A stretch of DNA of 64,000 nucleotides, taken from Myxococcales bacterium (GTDB lineage Bacteria > Myxococcota_A > Polyangia > Haliangiales > Haliangiaceae). The notes below the pieces were generated by a model that had not been told where the DNA came from, made no database searches, and worked only from the letters and a program-made list of their open reading frames with translations. The stretch is from assembly GCA_028287135.1 (NCBI GenBank), contig JAQBQE010000033.1, forward strand, positions 144,282 to 208,281, written 5' to 3'. The stretch's first letter is position 1. Every line of letters begins with the position of its first letter. Position numbers and translations under genes: made by a program. Shown here piece by piece: positions 33,601-41,310 of the stretch.

Positions 33601-35790
33601 GATCGCGCGGAGCGCCGGTCGAAGCGCCTGCGCAGAGCGATCGTCGTCGCCACGATGGCGGTACTCGGGGTGGTCGCGGTGGTCATGGCGTACCTCTCGA
33701 TCGAGGCCAACCACAGCCGCAGTGCGGCCGAGCAGAGCGCGGGAGCTGCCCACGCCGCCGCGAGCCTTGCCGAGGAGCGCCTGACGGCCGGTGTGATCGC
33801 CCAGGGCCGGCGCGAGCTCAACGACAATCGTGGACTCGCCGCCCTCGCCTACTTCGGCGAAGCCTTGCGCCGCGGCGCGGACACCCCGGGCCTTCGCTAC
33901 ATGATCGCGGTCGCCGCGCGCGGGATCCGCAACGAGAAGGCGGTGCTGCGCGACATGAAGGCGATCGCGATCACGGCGCTGCCCGTCGGCTTCGCGGTCG
34001 GCGACGTCACCGGAAAGCTGCACCTGTTCGATGCGGCCGCAACTCGCGTCGCCTCGATCGATCTCGGGATCGAGGACATCCGCGTCGTCCGGGCGACCGG
34101 TGATCGCGCGGTGGTCGTCGGCCGCAAGGGAGTCGCCGTGGTCGACCACGCCCAGCGGAGCGTGCTCGCGACGATCCAGCTCGCGGACGTCGGCCAGGCC
34201 TCCCTCGGTCCCGCCGACGACGAGATCTCGGTGACGACGAACCGGGCGGTCGAGGTGATCGGGTTCGACGGCACGTCCCGCCGCAAGCTCGACCTCGATC
34301 TCGAGCAGATGGACACACCTCCGGTGTGGGGTCAGGGCGCGGTGTTCCTCGGCATCGGCGCGACCGCGCAGGTGGTCGATCTGCGCACGATGAAGCGTCG
34401 CGTGCTCGCGAGCGAGATCTACTCCGGCCCGTCGGGGAGCGCCGACGGCTCGACGGTCGGCATCCTCGACAAGCAGCGGGTCGCCCACGTGTTCAACGGT
34501 GATGGCACCCCGCACGTGACGTTCCGCCCGGCGCAGCGCAGCGAGATGCTCTACCTGTCGATGACGGGTGACCGGATCGGCACGATCGGCGATCGCTCGC
34601 TCGGCATCACCGATCGCGACGGGAAGGAGATCCGGGTCGTGGCGATGTCACCGCAGGACGAGGAGATGCTCGTGCGGATCCGCGGCGATGACGTGTGGAC
34701 CGGATCGACCCACGGCATCATCCGCCACTATCACGAGGAATCTCTGGTGGCGTCGCTGCCGAGCCACATCAACGAGGTCGAGGATCTGCGGCTCGCCGGT
34801 GACTACGTGATCTCGGCGGGGTTCGACGCGTCCGTCGTGATCCAGACCGCGGACGTTCGTCAGTTCGTGCTCGACGAGCCAGCGTGTGACCCGCAGAGCT
34901 ACTCGATGACGGCGATCGCGATCGGCTACGTGTGTGGCGACGGCCGCGCGGCCGTCTACATCGGACGCCGGCTGGTCGGGATGATCCAGGACACCACGCT
35001 GTCGTACGTCGCGTTCGATCCGACCTCGAGACGAGCGGCCGTCGTCGCCAAGGTGATGACCGTGTTCGAGGCCGACGGCTCGGTGCTCGCCACCGGTAGC
35101 GAGACCGAGCGCGGTCCGCTGGCATTCGAGGACAAGGATCACCTGGTCGCGCTGCGCGATGGCGACACCACGAGCTCCCTGTGGCGCTACACGATCCCGA
35201 GCAAGACGTGGTCGAAGGTGGTCGCCCTGTCGATCGATCCGGCGGCGCTGGTCGTCGCGAGCGGGCGTGTGTTCGTCGGCGGCGATGCCTCGATCGTCGT
35301 GCTCCGGGACGGTCGTGAGGTCGGCACGATCGCAACCTCGGCGCCGGTCGACTCGCTCGCCGCGTCCGCCGACGCTCGCTGGGTCTCGGCGCACCTCGCC
35401 AACGGCGCGACCCTGCTCCTCGACGCGACCACCGGTACGGTCGCGCGCCAGCTCGAGCCGGTCGAGACCCTGGGCGTCGCGGCCGTGCTCGACGCGACCG
35501 GTGATCTCGCCGTGCGCACGAGCCGCGGAACCCTGACCGTCTGGGAGCGGGCGACCGGCGACAACCTCGTGTGGAACCTCGAGTTCCTCCGGGGCTCGTA
35601 CGCGGCCGCGTTCGACAGCGAGGGCCGCCTCGAGGTCGCCGGCCAGCTGCTCGGGCTGATCGACATCCGGCGCGAGACCCGGCCGGCCGCGGAGATCCTG
35701 CGTGAGATCGAGTGCCGCGTACCGCTGCGCGTCGAGGGCAGCCGCCTGGAATCGACACCGGTTCGCTGCGCCCCCGGCGTGGTGCGGTGA
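30610..35790 (+). CDS. Giant Ser/Thr kinase-STAND NTPase-beta-propeller protein
   Basis: This 1726-residue protein combines three modules. The Hanks kinase domain (about 38-305) has IGRGGSGEV, K70 in VVIKVL, HRDIKGSNV with Asp165, DFGIAK and MSPEQWRS. A helical segment leads to an nSTAND-type NTPase starting near residue 600 (YPGLAAYAISDAERFVGRE). Walker A is GPSGAGKSSF at about 635 and Walker B VVVIDQLEEL. A hydrophobic stretch at about 1012-1032 (IVVATMAVLGVVAVVMAYL) probably crosses the membrane. The last 600 residues are beta-propeller-like repeats. Kinase-STAND-repeat fusions are typical of large-genome bacteria and suggest ligand-triggered oligomerisation controlling the kinase. Signal and targets are unknown. 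Confidence 0.9.
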   Translation: MVLVPGPEDSATEILPTAADRAAVKGSSVETPLIGRTLGKFSILERIGRGGSGEVFRAEQVQLGRSVVIKVLRREVANVPNRVERFLREARLASRLDHPYAAHVYAFGAEPDGVLWIAMEHVRGMTLDELIARRGPTPPAIFAPLFGRLCEVVHTAHELGIVHRDIKGSNVMVIERAGQLLPKLLDFGIAKGIDGATTPGVEDETALTGHGATLGSPHYMSPEQWRSPGDVDARADIYALGVLAYRCVTGQLPFHRFDRLSLPTAHLEVAPPALPATVAQPLADVILRALAKQPDARWPTALTFGEAVRRAIGGAAPEAVPIFDPAVRDTWVRNGPQPIADAVSHLASATTTVEADAALRELVAITCRWLAVLALAQLPTDVASSNIRDKARATVGRDNGAPWLWLARAVATSLDERTEITDAVELLPELRRAIAGSDLLEALADRLDDRDRTRTLAALAADVAAAADALRPLEPLLSYLLVVGRAGAAESWQGTRRRDRERVVVWGEPLADGQVALLDNAGTVAVKLSPLVQVMSPSPSAEPELFLLWRNGRGQARLVAAPWGFEFDDEAAAQRLAVLTTEDSDTLAEAQDDRSPYPGLAAYAISDAERFVGREREIESLANRLVRAPMIAVLGPSGAGKSSFIHAGLMARLAENYELISMRPGRHPLHALAALPPIGTETEDSSGIVDRLRALGERAPRGLVVVIDQLEELVTLCSDPDERRRFAETLAAAADGPSAPVRIVVTLRDDFASVLESEEAFRGMFDVFVLATPLPEALRRIVTEPARRAQVSVDPRVVEDMVAEVAGRPASLPLLSFTASQLWQTRDRAARKITYEAYLALGGVAGALSTYADQLYGSLARKDQDIVRDLFSRLVATDGTRIPAPRSDLDQLPGARGVLAHLIDARLLVVREDEGVDIVEIVHECLAERWPRLARWRTEHAADRALLTDVSTATRRWQDSGRRSDLLWRGEALAELRKLVGRSGALTEHERAFAADADRAERRSKRLRRAIVVATMAVLGVVAVVMAYLSIEANHSRSAAEQSAGAAHAAASLAEERLTAGVIAQGRRELNDNRGLAALAYFGEALRRGADTPGLRYMIAVAARGIRNEKAVLRDMKAIAITALPVGFAVGDVTGKLHLFDAAATRVASIDLGIEDIRVVRATGDRAVVVGRKGVAVVDHAQRSVLATIQLADVGQASLGPADDEISVTTNRAVEVIGFDGTSRRKLDLDLEQMDTPPVWGQGAVFLGIGATAQVVDLRTMKRRVLASEIYSGPSGSADGSTVGILDKQRVAHVFNGDGTPHVTFRPAQRSEMLYLSMTGDRIGTIGDRSLGITDRDGKEIRVVAMSPQDEEMLVRIRGDDVWTGSTHGIIRHYHEESLVASLPSHINEVEDLRLAGDYVISAGFDASVVIQTADVRQFVLDEPACDPQSYSMTAIAIGYVCGDGRAAVYIGRRLVGMIQDTTLSYVAFDPTSRRAAVVAKVMTVFEADGSVLATGSETERGPLAFEDKDHLVALRDGDTTSSLWRYTIPSKTWSKVVALSIDPAALVVASGRVFVGGDASIVVLRDGREVGTIATSAPVDSLAASADARWVSAHLANGATLLLDATTGTVARQLEPVETLGVAAVLDATGDLAVRTSRGTLTVWERATGDNLVWNLEFLRGSYAAAFDSEGRLEVAGQLLGLIDIRRETRPAAEILREIECRVPLRVEGSRLESTPVRCAPGVVR

Positions 35791-35842
35791 TGGGCCGGGC
35801 CGCGTGTTGCCGACGGAGCACCCCGTCGCGTACCCTAGGCGG

Positions 35843-37198
35843 GTGATCGACGAAGAGCTCGGCGCAACGACGGAACAGATCGACCGCGAGGCGCCGTTCG
35901 GTGATCGCGTGCTCCTCGTGATCGACGGTGCCGCGCTCCAGGTCATCCCGCTGCCCGGCGCTGGCACCCTGACGATCGGCCGCTCCAGCAAGTGCAACGT
36001 CGTGATCGATTCCGGCTCGGTCTCGCGCCATCACGCGAACCTCCTGATCGGCGGCAAGGTCGAGATCCAGGACATCGGCAGCTCGAACGGCACCACGGTC
36101 GACGGCGATCGGATCGCGGCCGAACAAAAAGTGCCCCTGACGATCGGCGTGCCGTTCCTCGTCGGCGCGGTGACGCTGATGGTCCAGACCCGCGCCGGAT
36201 CGCGGCGCGAGACCACGTCGAAGTCGAGCCAGCTCGCCGCGCTCGAGCAGTCCGCCTCGCGGATCGCGATCGGCAAGCTCCCCGTCCTGGTCGTCGGCGA
36301 GACCGGCGTCGGCAAGGAGCGGTTCGCGGAGCGAATCCACGAGATGTCGCCGCGCCGGCCAGCATCGTTCGTGCGGATCAACTGCACCGCGGTCAGCGAG
36401 GCGCTGCTCGAGGCCGAGCTGTTCGGCAACGACGCGACGAGCAAGCCGGGCATGCTCGAAGCTGCCGACGGCGGCACCGCCTTCCTCAGCGACGTCGATC
36501 AGCTGCCCCCGGCCCTCCAGCAGAAGCTGCTGCGCGTGGTCGAGGACGCGGCGGTCCGCCGCACCGGTGGTGCCAAGCCGCGCGCCGTCGACATCCGGTT
36601 CATCTCGTCGACGTCCAAGGATCTGTCCGCCGAGGTCGAGGCGAATCGGTTCCGCCGCGATCTGTATTTCCGGCTCGCCGGCGCCACGTTCACGATCCCG
36701 CCGCTGCGCGATCGCAAGGACGAGGTGATCCCGCTCGCCGAGCAGTTCATCGCATCGGCAGCAGGCCCCATGGGCCGGTCGTTCACGCTGTCGGAGGATG
36801 CCAAGCAGTGGCTGTCGAGCCACGACTGGCCCGGCAACATCCGCGAGCTACGCAACGCGTGCGAACGCTCCGTGCTGCTCGCGACGGGCGCATCGGTCGA
36901 GCTCCACCACCTGACGATCACGTCCGACGACGCCGCCCGCCGTGGTGCGGTGCCCGGCCGCCATCGGTCCGCGACGATCCCGCCGCCGATGGGGATCATG
37001 GCGCCGAGCGCCGCCGACATGCCGACGCAGGTCCGCGCGACGGTCGCCGAGCTCGAGAAGCAGCGCATCCTCGAGGCGCTCGAGCGCTGCGCCGGTAACC
37101 AGACCCGCGCGGCCGAGATGCTCGGCATCTCGCGACGCACCCTGATCAACCGCCTCGACGAGTACGGCATCGCTCGCCCGCGCAAGCGCGACGAGTAG
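35843..37198 (+). CDS. FHA-AAA+-Fis regulator without GAFTGA loop
   Basis: This 451-residue protein starts at a GTG. It has an FHA phosphothreonine-binding domain at about 25-105 (LTIGRSSKCNVVI, SVSRHHANL, IGSSNGTTVDG). An AAA+ module of the sigma-54 activator type follows at about 130-350. Walker A is GETGVGKERF and the sensor/arginine region RRDLYFRLAG is intact. ELFGNDATSKPGML replaces the segment that normally carries GAFTGA, and the Walker B line GGTAFLSDVDQL has Ser-Asp instead of Asp-Glu. The C-terminus is a Fis-type helix-turn-helix (NQTRAAEMLGISRRTLINRL). Being next to the kinase, it may read phospho-Thr signals. Activation of sigma-54 in the usual way looks unlikely. Confidence 0.88.
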   Translation: MIDEELGATTEQIDREAPFGDRVLLVIDGAALQVIPLPGAGTLTIGRSSKCNVVIDSGSVSRHHANLLIGGKVEIQDIGSSNGTTVDGDRIAAEQKVPLTIGVPFLVGAVTLMVQTRAGSRRETTSKSSQLAALEQSASRIAIGKLPVLVVGETGVGKERFAERIHEMSPRRPASFVRINCTAVSEALLEAELFGNDATSKPGMLEAADGGTAFLSDVDQLPPALQQKLLRVVEDAAVRRTGGAKPRAVDIRFISSTSKDLSAEVEANRFRRDLYFRLAGATFTIPPLRDRKDEVIPLAEQFIASAAGPMGRSFTLSEDAKQWLSSHDWPGNIRELRNACERSVLLATGASVELHHLTITSDDAARRGAVPGRHRSATIPPPMGIMAPSAADMPTQVRATVAELEKQRILEALERCAGNQTRAAEMLGISRRTLINRLDEYGIARPRKRDE

Positions 37199-37205
37199 AG
37201 ACGGC

Positions 37206-38375
37206 ATGCGTACGGTCGCGGTGCCAGGGTTCGCGGCGGCGTTCGTCGCTGCCGGCGGTCGAGATATCGACATCAGCCGGGTTTCCGATCTCGCGCTGAC
37301 CCCGGGCGAGCACCTGCGGGTCGTCGACGAGGCAGGCGAGGAGGTCGGGCTCGCGCTCGGCGATCCGGATAACGCACGCCTCCGCGTGATGGCAGTCCCC
37401 GCCGACGCGTTCCCGAAGATCGATGGCGCGCTGATCGGCTGGCGGGTGGAGCGCGCACTCGCACTGCGCAAGCTGCTCGGTCTGCCCGGCCCCGATCACG
37501 CGTACCGGATCGTCCACGGCGCCGGCGATGGGCTGCCCGGCTTCACGTGCGACGTCCTCGGCCGCACCGCGATCGTGTACGCTTACGGTGATGGCCTGCG
37601 CACGCTCGGCCGCCAGCTCGCCGAGGCCATCGTCGGGTTCGCGAAGCTCGACGGCGCGGTGATCAAGCTGCGGGCGCGCGGCGGTGCAAGTGACGTCAAG
37701 GAGGACACGATTGGCGTCGTGCCCGAAAAGGCGATCGTCACCGAGCACGGCGTGCCGTACGAGGTCCATCCACTCGGCGGTCTCAACGTCGGTCTGTTCA
37801 CCGACATGCGTGAGCAGCGTCGCGGGCTTTCGCGCTTCGTGGCCGGCAAGCGGGTGCTCAACCTGTTCGCGTACACCGGCGCTCTCAGCCTGACCTGCGC
37901 ACGCGCCGGAGCCGCGGCGGTGACGAGCGTCGACACCTCGGCGGGCGTCAACGCGTGGAACGCCGGCAACTTCGTGCGCTCGGGCTTCGAGGCCAGCGAC
38001 GCGCGGTGGAAGTTCGAGACCGGCGATGCGTCGCGGTTCCTGGTCCGCGCGGCGCGCGACAAGGAGCGCTACGACGTCGTGCTGATCGATCCGCCGAGCA
38101 CATCCAGCGCAGGCGGCGTGTCGTGGGCTCTCGGCCGCGATTACCCCGAGCTGATCGCCAAGGCCGCCGCCGTGATCCCGACCGATGGCCTGCTCTGGCT
38201 CGCCGCGAACACGCACGAGCTCGGCTCGCTCGCGAAGCTCGCGCACAAGGGGCTCAAGCTCGTGAACCGCGTCGGCAGCGTGCTCGAGACCGGTGGCCTC
38301 CCGCCCGAGTATCCGACGCTGGTCGCCCAGCCGGCGGATCGCTACCTCCAGATCTGCCTGCTCCGCGTCGCGTAG
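37206..38375 (+). CDS. RlmI-like class I rRNA cytosine methyltransferase
   Basis: This 389-residue SAM-dependent methyltransferase belongs to the RlmI (23S rRNA m5C) group. The first 75 residues are PUA-like. The central LPGFTCDVLGRTAIVY and the SAM-binding LNLFAYTGALSLTCARAGA, VDTSAGV and catalytic-loop DPPSTSSA are diagnostic. It begins 7 bases after the FHA regulator. Its last codons (QPADRYLQICLLRVA) recur, diverged, at 45163-45204 on the far side of the accessory island. Confidence 0.88.
   Translation: MRTVAVPGFAAAFVAAGGRDIDISRVSDLALTPGEHLRVVDEAGEEVGLALGDPDNARLRVMAVPADAFPKIDGALIGWRVERALALRKLLGLPGPDHAYRIVHGAGDGLPGFTCDVLGRTAIVYAYGDGLRTLGRQLAEAIVGFAKLDGAVIKLRARGGASDVKEDTIGVVPEKAIVTEHGVPYEVHPLGGLNVGLFTDMREQRRGLSRFVAGKRVLNLFAYTGALSLTCARAGAAAVTSVDTSAGVNAWNAGNFVRSGFEASDARWKFETGDASRFLVRAARDKERYDVVLIDPPSTSSAGGVSWALGRDYPELIAKAAAVIPTDGLLWLAANTHELGSLAKLAHKGLKLVNRVGSVLETGGLPPEYPTLVAQPADRYLQICLLRVA
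38326..38367 (+). repeat. Direct repeat, left copy (3' end of RlmI-like gene)
   Basis: These 42 bases within the end of the methyltransferase gene match 45163-45204 at 35 positions. The encoded peptides are QPADRYLQICLLR here and QPADRCLQICLLR in the right copy. The two copies bracket the accessory island. Confidence 0.7.
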
Positions 38376-38450
38376 CGGCGGCGCAAAGGCGCAGAGGATG
38401 CAGAGCAGAAACTCTTCGGGGCTCCGCCCGCCGCAAAGACGCAAAGAACG
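38376..38450 (+). repeat. Dispersed CGCAAAGA-type repeat, part left of the intron
   Basis: Directly after the methyltransferase stop comes a repeat with GCAGAAACTCTTCGGGGCTC followed by CCGCAAAGACGCAAAGAACG. It continues at 40372 beyond the group II intron, and the joined sequence matches the uninterrupted copy at 41167-41200. Together the two parts make a tandem of 50-bp units. Confidence 0.85.
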
Positions 38451-38489
38451 GTCGGAGTAGGAATCGCGATCGCTCACGACCCCCTCCAC

Positions 38490-38523
38490 AGATCCGGACA
38501 GGCGGAATTACCGCATCCGGCTC
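38490..38523 (-). ncRNA. Group II intron domain V (ribozyme core)
   Basis: The minus strand reads GAGCCGGATGCGG, a short loop, then TCCGC and GTCCGGATCTG. It forms the two-part domain V hairpin with the catalytic AGC region and bulge. It starts six bases after the maturase stop. Confidence 0.9.
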
Positions 38524-38528
38524 TTGCC

Positions 38529-40001
38529 TCAGGTGATGACGTCAAAGCGCTGGCTCGGCCAGGGGTGGCAGATTCGAGGTGGTGGAAGCCAGCGGTCGAC
38601 GTGCCGTTTCATCGATGCCCACGGCATGCGGCTTTTCTGGCTGCGTCGGTTGAGCGAGCGCCACCAGAGTCGCGTTACGTGGTGCCGAAACGCCGAGAGT
38701 CGATCGCCGTTGGTGGGCACGCCGTAGTAGCGGAAGTGCCCCCCGAGAACGCTACGCAAGTAGCGGCCTTGTTCCGGGATGGAGTCGTGCATGCGCCGCC
38801 GCAGTTCGGTCTTCACCTCGTGCAGCTTCGCGTGCCACCGTTTGCGGATCGTCTTCCTCTGAAGCCCATACCCGCCGGACCGCATGGTCCCGCTGATATG
38901 GGTAAATCCGAGGAAGTCGAAGGTGCCGGGCTTCCCACGACCCACGCGCCGTTCTCGCCCGGCTCGTCGCCCGAACGGAACGATACGTGTCTTGTCGGGG
39001 TGCAGCGCCAAACCAAACGTCGCGAACCGGTCGCGCAGCTCGGTCAGGAACCGCTCGGCATCTTCCCGCCGAGAGGTCCCAACGATGATGTCATCCGCAT
39101 ACCTCACGACGATCACATCGCCGCGGGCGCTCGTGGTTCGCCATCGTCGGGCCCAGAGGTCGAACACGTAGTGGAGATAGATGTTGGCCAGGAGGGGGCT
39201 GATGCTCCCGCCCTGGACGGTTCCCACTTCACTCGTCGTTCGCGTCCCATCTTCCAGCACGCCGGCGTTCAACCATTTCTGGATGAGATGCACGACGCGC
39301 CGATCCCCGATTCGGTGCTCGAGAAACTTCACGAGCCACCCGTGTTCGATCGTGTCGAAGAATCCACGGATGTCCGCATCGAGCACCCAGTTCACTCCAC
39401 CTCGATCGATTCCGACGGCGAGCGCGTCCAGCGCTTGATGCTGGCTTCGCCCTGATCGGAACCCATACGAGAACCCGACGAAGTCCTGCTCGTAGATCGC
39501 GTTCAACACCTCCACGACCGCTCGCTGGACGATCTTGTCCTCCAGCGTCGGTACGCCGATCGGTCGATCGCGACCGTCCGGCTTCGGGATGTAAACGCGT
39601 CGCACGGGCTTCGCTTGGTACGCTCCTCGTTTCAGCCGCGCGGCGAGGTCTGCGAGGTTGCCCTCCACTGCCTCTCCGTAGTGCTGCCACGTTTCACCGT
39701 CGACACCAGCGCTCGCATCCCGCTTGAGAGCCAGGTACGCGTCGCGGAGTCGATCGATGTTGTAGACGTGGTGGAAGAGTGCGGTGAACTTGAGCTTCCC
39801 GTCCTTTCTTGCCGCTCGACGTACTCGCTCGAGAGCGGTGCGCGCGTCGCCCCGACCCTGTGTTCGGAACGCGTTGCCCTCGGTCGAGTTCCCCTTGGCC
39901 AGTTCCCTTCCCTCCACCCTCTCCTCGTCCGGTTGCCCGGCTTCGTTCGAGGGCTTCCTAGGTACTACGGACCTGTCCGACTTCCCGCGCCCGTTCATCA
40001 T
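38529..40001 (-). CDS. ltrA: Group II intron reverse transcriptase/maturase
   Basis: This 490-residue intron-encoded protein has RT motifs in order: YIPKPDGRDRPIGVPTLEDK, GFSYGFRSGRSQHQAL, LDADIRGFFDTIEH, GTVQGGSISPLLANIYL and the catalytic YADD at residues 301-304. A maturase/thumb region follows (GGHFRYYGVPTNGDRLSAF), then the C-terminal PPPRICHPWPSQRFDV. No HNH endonuclease domain is present, so target nicking would depend on another route. The frame is intact, so the intron may still be active. The first 50 residues are charged and unlike the conserved core, leaving the exact start open. Confidence 0.95.
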   Translation of the reverse strand: MMNGRGKSDRSVVPRKPSNEAGQPDEERVEGRELAKGNSTEGNAFRTQGRGDARTALERVRRAARKDGKLKFTALFHHVYNIDRLRDAYLALKRDASAGVDGETWQHYGEAVEGNLADLAARLKRGAYQAKPVRRVYIPKPDGRDRPIGVPTLEDKIVQRAVVEVLNAIYEQDFVGFSYGFRSGRSQHQALDALAVGIDRGGVNWVLDADIRGFFDTIEHGWLVKFLEHRIGDRRVVHLIQKWLNAGVLEDGTRTTSEVGTVQGGSISPLLANIYLHYVFDLWARRWRTTSARGDVIVVRYADDIIVGTSRREDAERFLTELRDRFATFGLALHPDKTRIVPFGRRAGRERRVGRGKPGTFDFLGFTHISGTMRSGGYGLQRKTIRKRWHAKLHEVKTELRRRMHDSIPEQGRYLRSVLGGHFRYYGVPTNGDRLSAFRHHVTRLWWRSLNRRSQKSRMPWASMKRHVDRWLPPPRICHPWPSQRFDVIT

Positions 40002-40371
40002 CGGCGTGAGTCCTTAGACTTCCCGATGCGGTCTGCACACGGCGTGCAGGCGGGTCGTGGGATCTCCCGGTTCCCGTGCGTGGTGTGTCCATGCGTGCAT
40101 GGGGTCTTCGACTGCGCCAGGTCCCTCGATGCCTCGCACATAGCGGCCTCGAGTTTCCGCCTGCTCAGACGACGTCGGCACCCAGAACGTCCGCAGCACT
40201 CCCTGTGGGATCTCGTTTCGCAGCTCAATTGCCCAGCCCGCACGTTCCCCTGTCAACGCTTGGCCGTATCCCTTGCGGGATCCGCCCCATGACTCGGAGC
40301 CAACGTGGATCGCTAGTCCTTCATTGTTCGACTCTTTCATTCGTGACACCACGCCGGTTTCACCGGCGCAC

Positions 40372-40437
40372 CAAAGCAGAAACTCTTCGGGGCTGCGCCC
40401 GCCGGTGCACGGCTCCCGTAGGTGAGCCGCAAAGACG
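40372..40437 (+). repeat. Dispersed CGCAAAGA-type repeat, part right of the intron
   Basis: This part continues the repeat cut by the intron: CAAAGCAGAAACTCTTCGGG, then CTGCGCCCGCCGG and finally GTGAGCCGCAAAGACG. The last word runs directly into the IS66 fragment, so the repeat also marks that junction. Confidence 0.8.
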
Positions 40438-40693
40438 TGCCGCTCGACAACAATGCATCCGAGCGCTCGCTGCGACGGGTCGCGCTCGGTCGCAAGAACT
40501 ACCTCTTCGTCGGCGACGTCGAGGCCGGCATGAGCATCGCCGGGCTGTACACGCTCGTCTCAACGTGTGAGGCGCGCGGGATCAATCCGTTTGCCTATCT
40601 CGCCGATGTCATCCCGCGCGTACAGGTCACCCCAAGCGCCGGCTCGACGAGCTACTGCCCGGCCCATGGGCGCTCGCTCGCACCGACGCGTAG
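40438..40693 (+). pseudogene. IS66-family transposase C-terminal fragment, frameshifted
   Basis: The translation PLDNNASERSLRRVALGRKN, then YLFVGDVEAG and INPFAYLADVIPR is the C-terminal end of the IS66 transposase. After VQ near 40622 the expected ending HPKRRLDELLPGPW appears in the next frame and stops at 40691-40693, so a one-base indel broke it. The rest of the element is absent. It begins at the edge of a dispersed repeat. Confidence 0.88.
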
Positions 40694-40752
40694 CCACCGT
40701 CGGCTATCTCACAGCCGAACCACATCGGAATCGCCTACGATGCGCTGCCGCG

Positions 40753-41001
40753 ATGTCGCATACAAAGAAGAAACGGCGAATCGAGCGTGCTGCCGTTCGA
40801 TCGGGCAAGGCGGTGTGTCCGTGCTGCCGCGAGACATTCGTGCTCGCTCACCACGCAAACTGTCCACGGTGCGGCAACCCCGGCTGGACACGCGAACCTT
40901 GCAGCCGATGCGACGGTGGCACCTGCACGCCGCATATCGTCGACGACCAGGGGCTCTGCAGTAAGTGCGGCGGGGATGGATGGATGTGGTTTCGCCACTG
41001 A
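40753..41001 (+). CDS. Small zinc-ribbon-type protein with four CxxC pairs
   Basis: This 82-residue protein starts MSHTKKKRRIERAAVRSGK and contains CPCC, CPRC, CSRC and CSKC with further Cys and His (FVLAHHANCPRC, GGTCTPHI). It could bind two zinc ions. The second half, CSRCDGGTCTPHI ... CSKCGGDGW, resembles a DnaJ-type zinc finger repeat (CxxCxGxG). The frame is open further upstream, but that part overlaps the IS66 fragment. It may be a small regulatory or chaperone-like protein carried on the island. Confidence 0.6.
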   Translation: MSHTKKKRRIERAAVRSGKAVCPCCRETFVLAHHANCPRCGNPGWTREPCSRCDGGTCTPHIVDDQGLCSKCGGDGWMWFRH

Positions 41002-41163
41002 CCTGACCATTCGTCGACGAGCTTGTTCGCGCTGGGACGTGATCCGGCGAGCGCGGGATCATCCGAAGCGGCGCTCGGCGAGCTGCTACCTGGCTTGTGG
41101 CCGTGCCGCTCAGGTCAACCCGCTCAGGCCAGCGCCCCCCATCGCTGATCGGACGGTTACGCT

Positions 41164-41310
41164 GAGCCGCAAAGACGCAAAGAACGCAAAGCAGAAACGC
41201 TTCGGGGGTGTGCCGGTCAGCGGCACAGCAGCGGCGATGAGCAGCGCTCTGCTCGCGAAGCGAAAAGAGTTCTCCCTCTGGTCTTTGCGTCCTTTGCGAC
41301 TTTGCGGCTC
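41164..41310 (+). repeat. MITE-like element with 28-bp terminal inverted repeats
   Basis: The left end (41164-41191, GAGCCGCAAAGACGCAAAG...) and the inverted right end (41283-41310) match at 26 of 28 positions, enclosing about 90 bases. It is too short to code. The left end is the uninterrupted target sequence of the group II intron found at 38451-40371. Halves of the same element lie at 38376-38450, 40372-40437 and 45224-45288. Confidence 0.75.

Larger units (their letters stand above)
38451..40371 (-). mobile_element. Group II intron (complete, about 1.92 kb)
   Basis: On the minus strand the element begins GTGCGCC at 40371, the group II 5' consensus. It contains a maturase gene, a canonical domain V and a domain VI with a CCTACTCC segment supplying the likely branch-point A. 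It ends CGAC at 38451. The ends are set by comparison with the empty repeat at 41167-41200. Removing 38451-40371 rejoins GCAAAGAACG to CAAAGCAGAAAC exactly, with no target duplication, as expected for retrohoming. Confidence 0.9.

Noticed and set aside
38529..40001. Retron or defence reverse transcriptase
   Set aside because: Maturase-type C-terminus, domain V and intron boundary sequences identify a group II intron.
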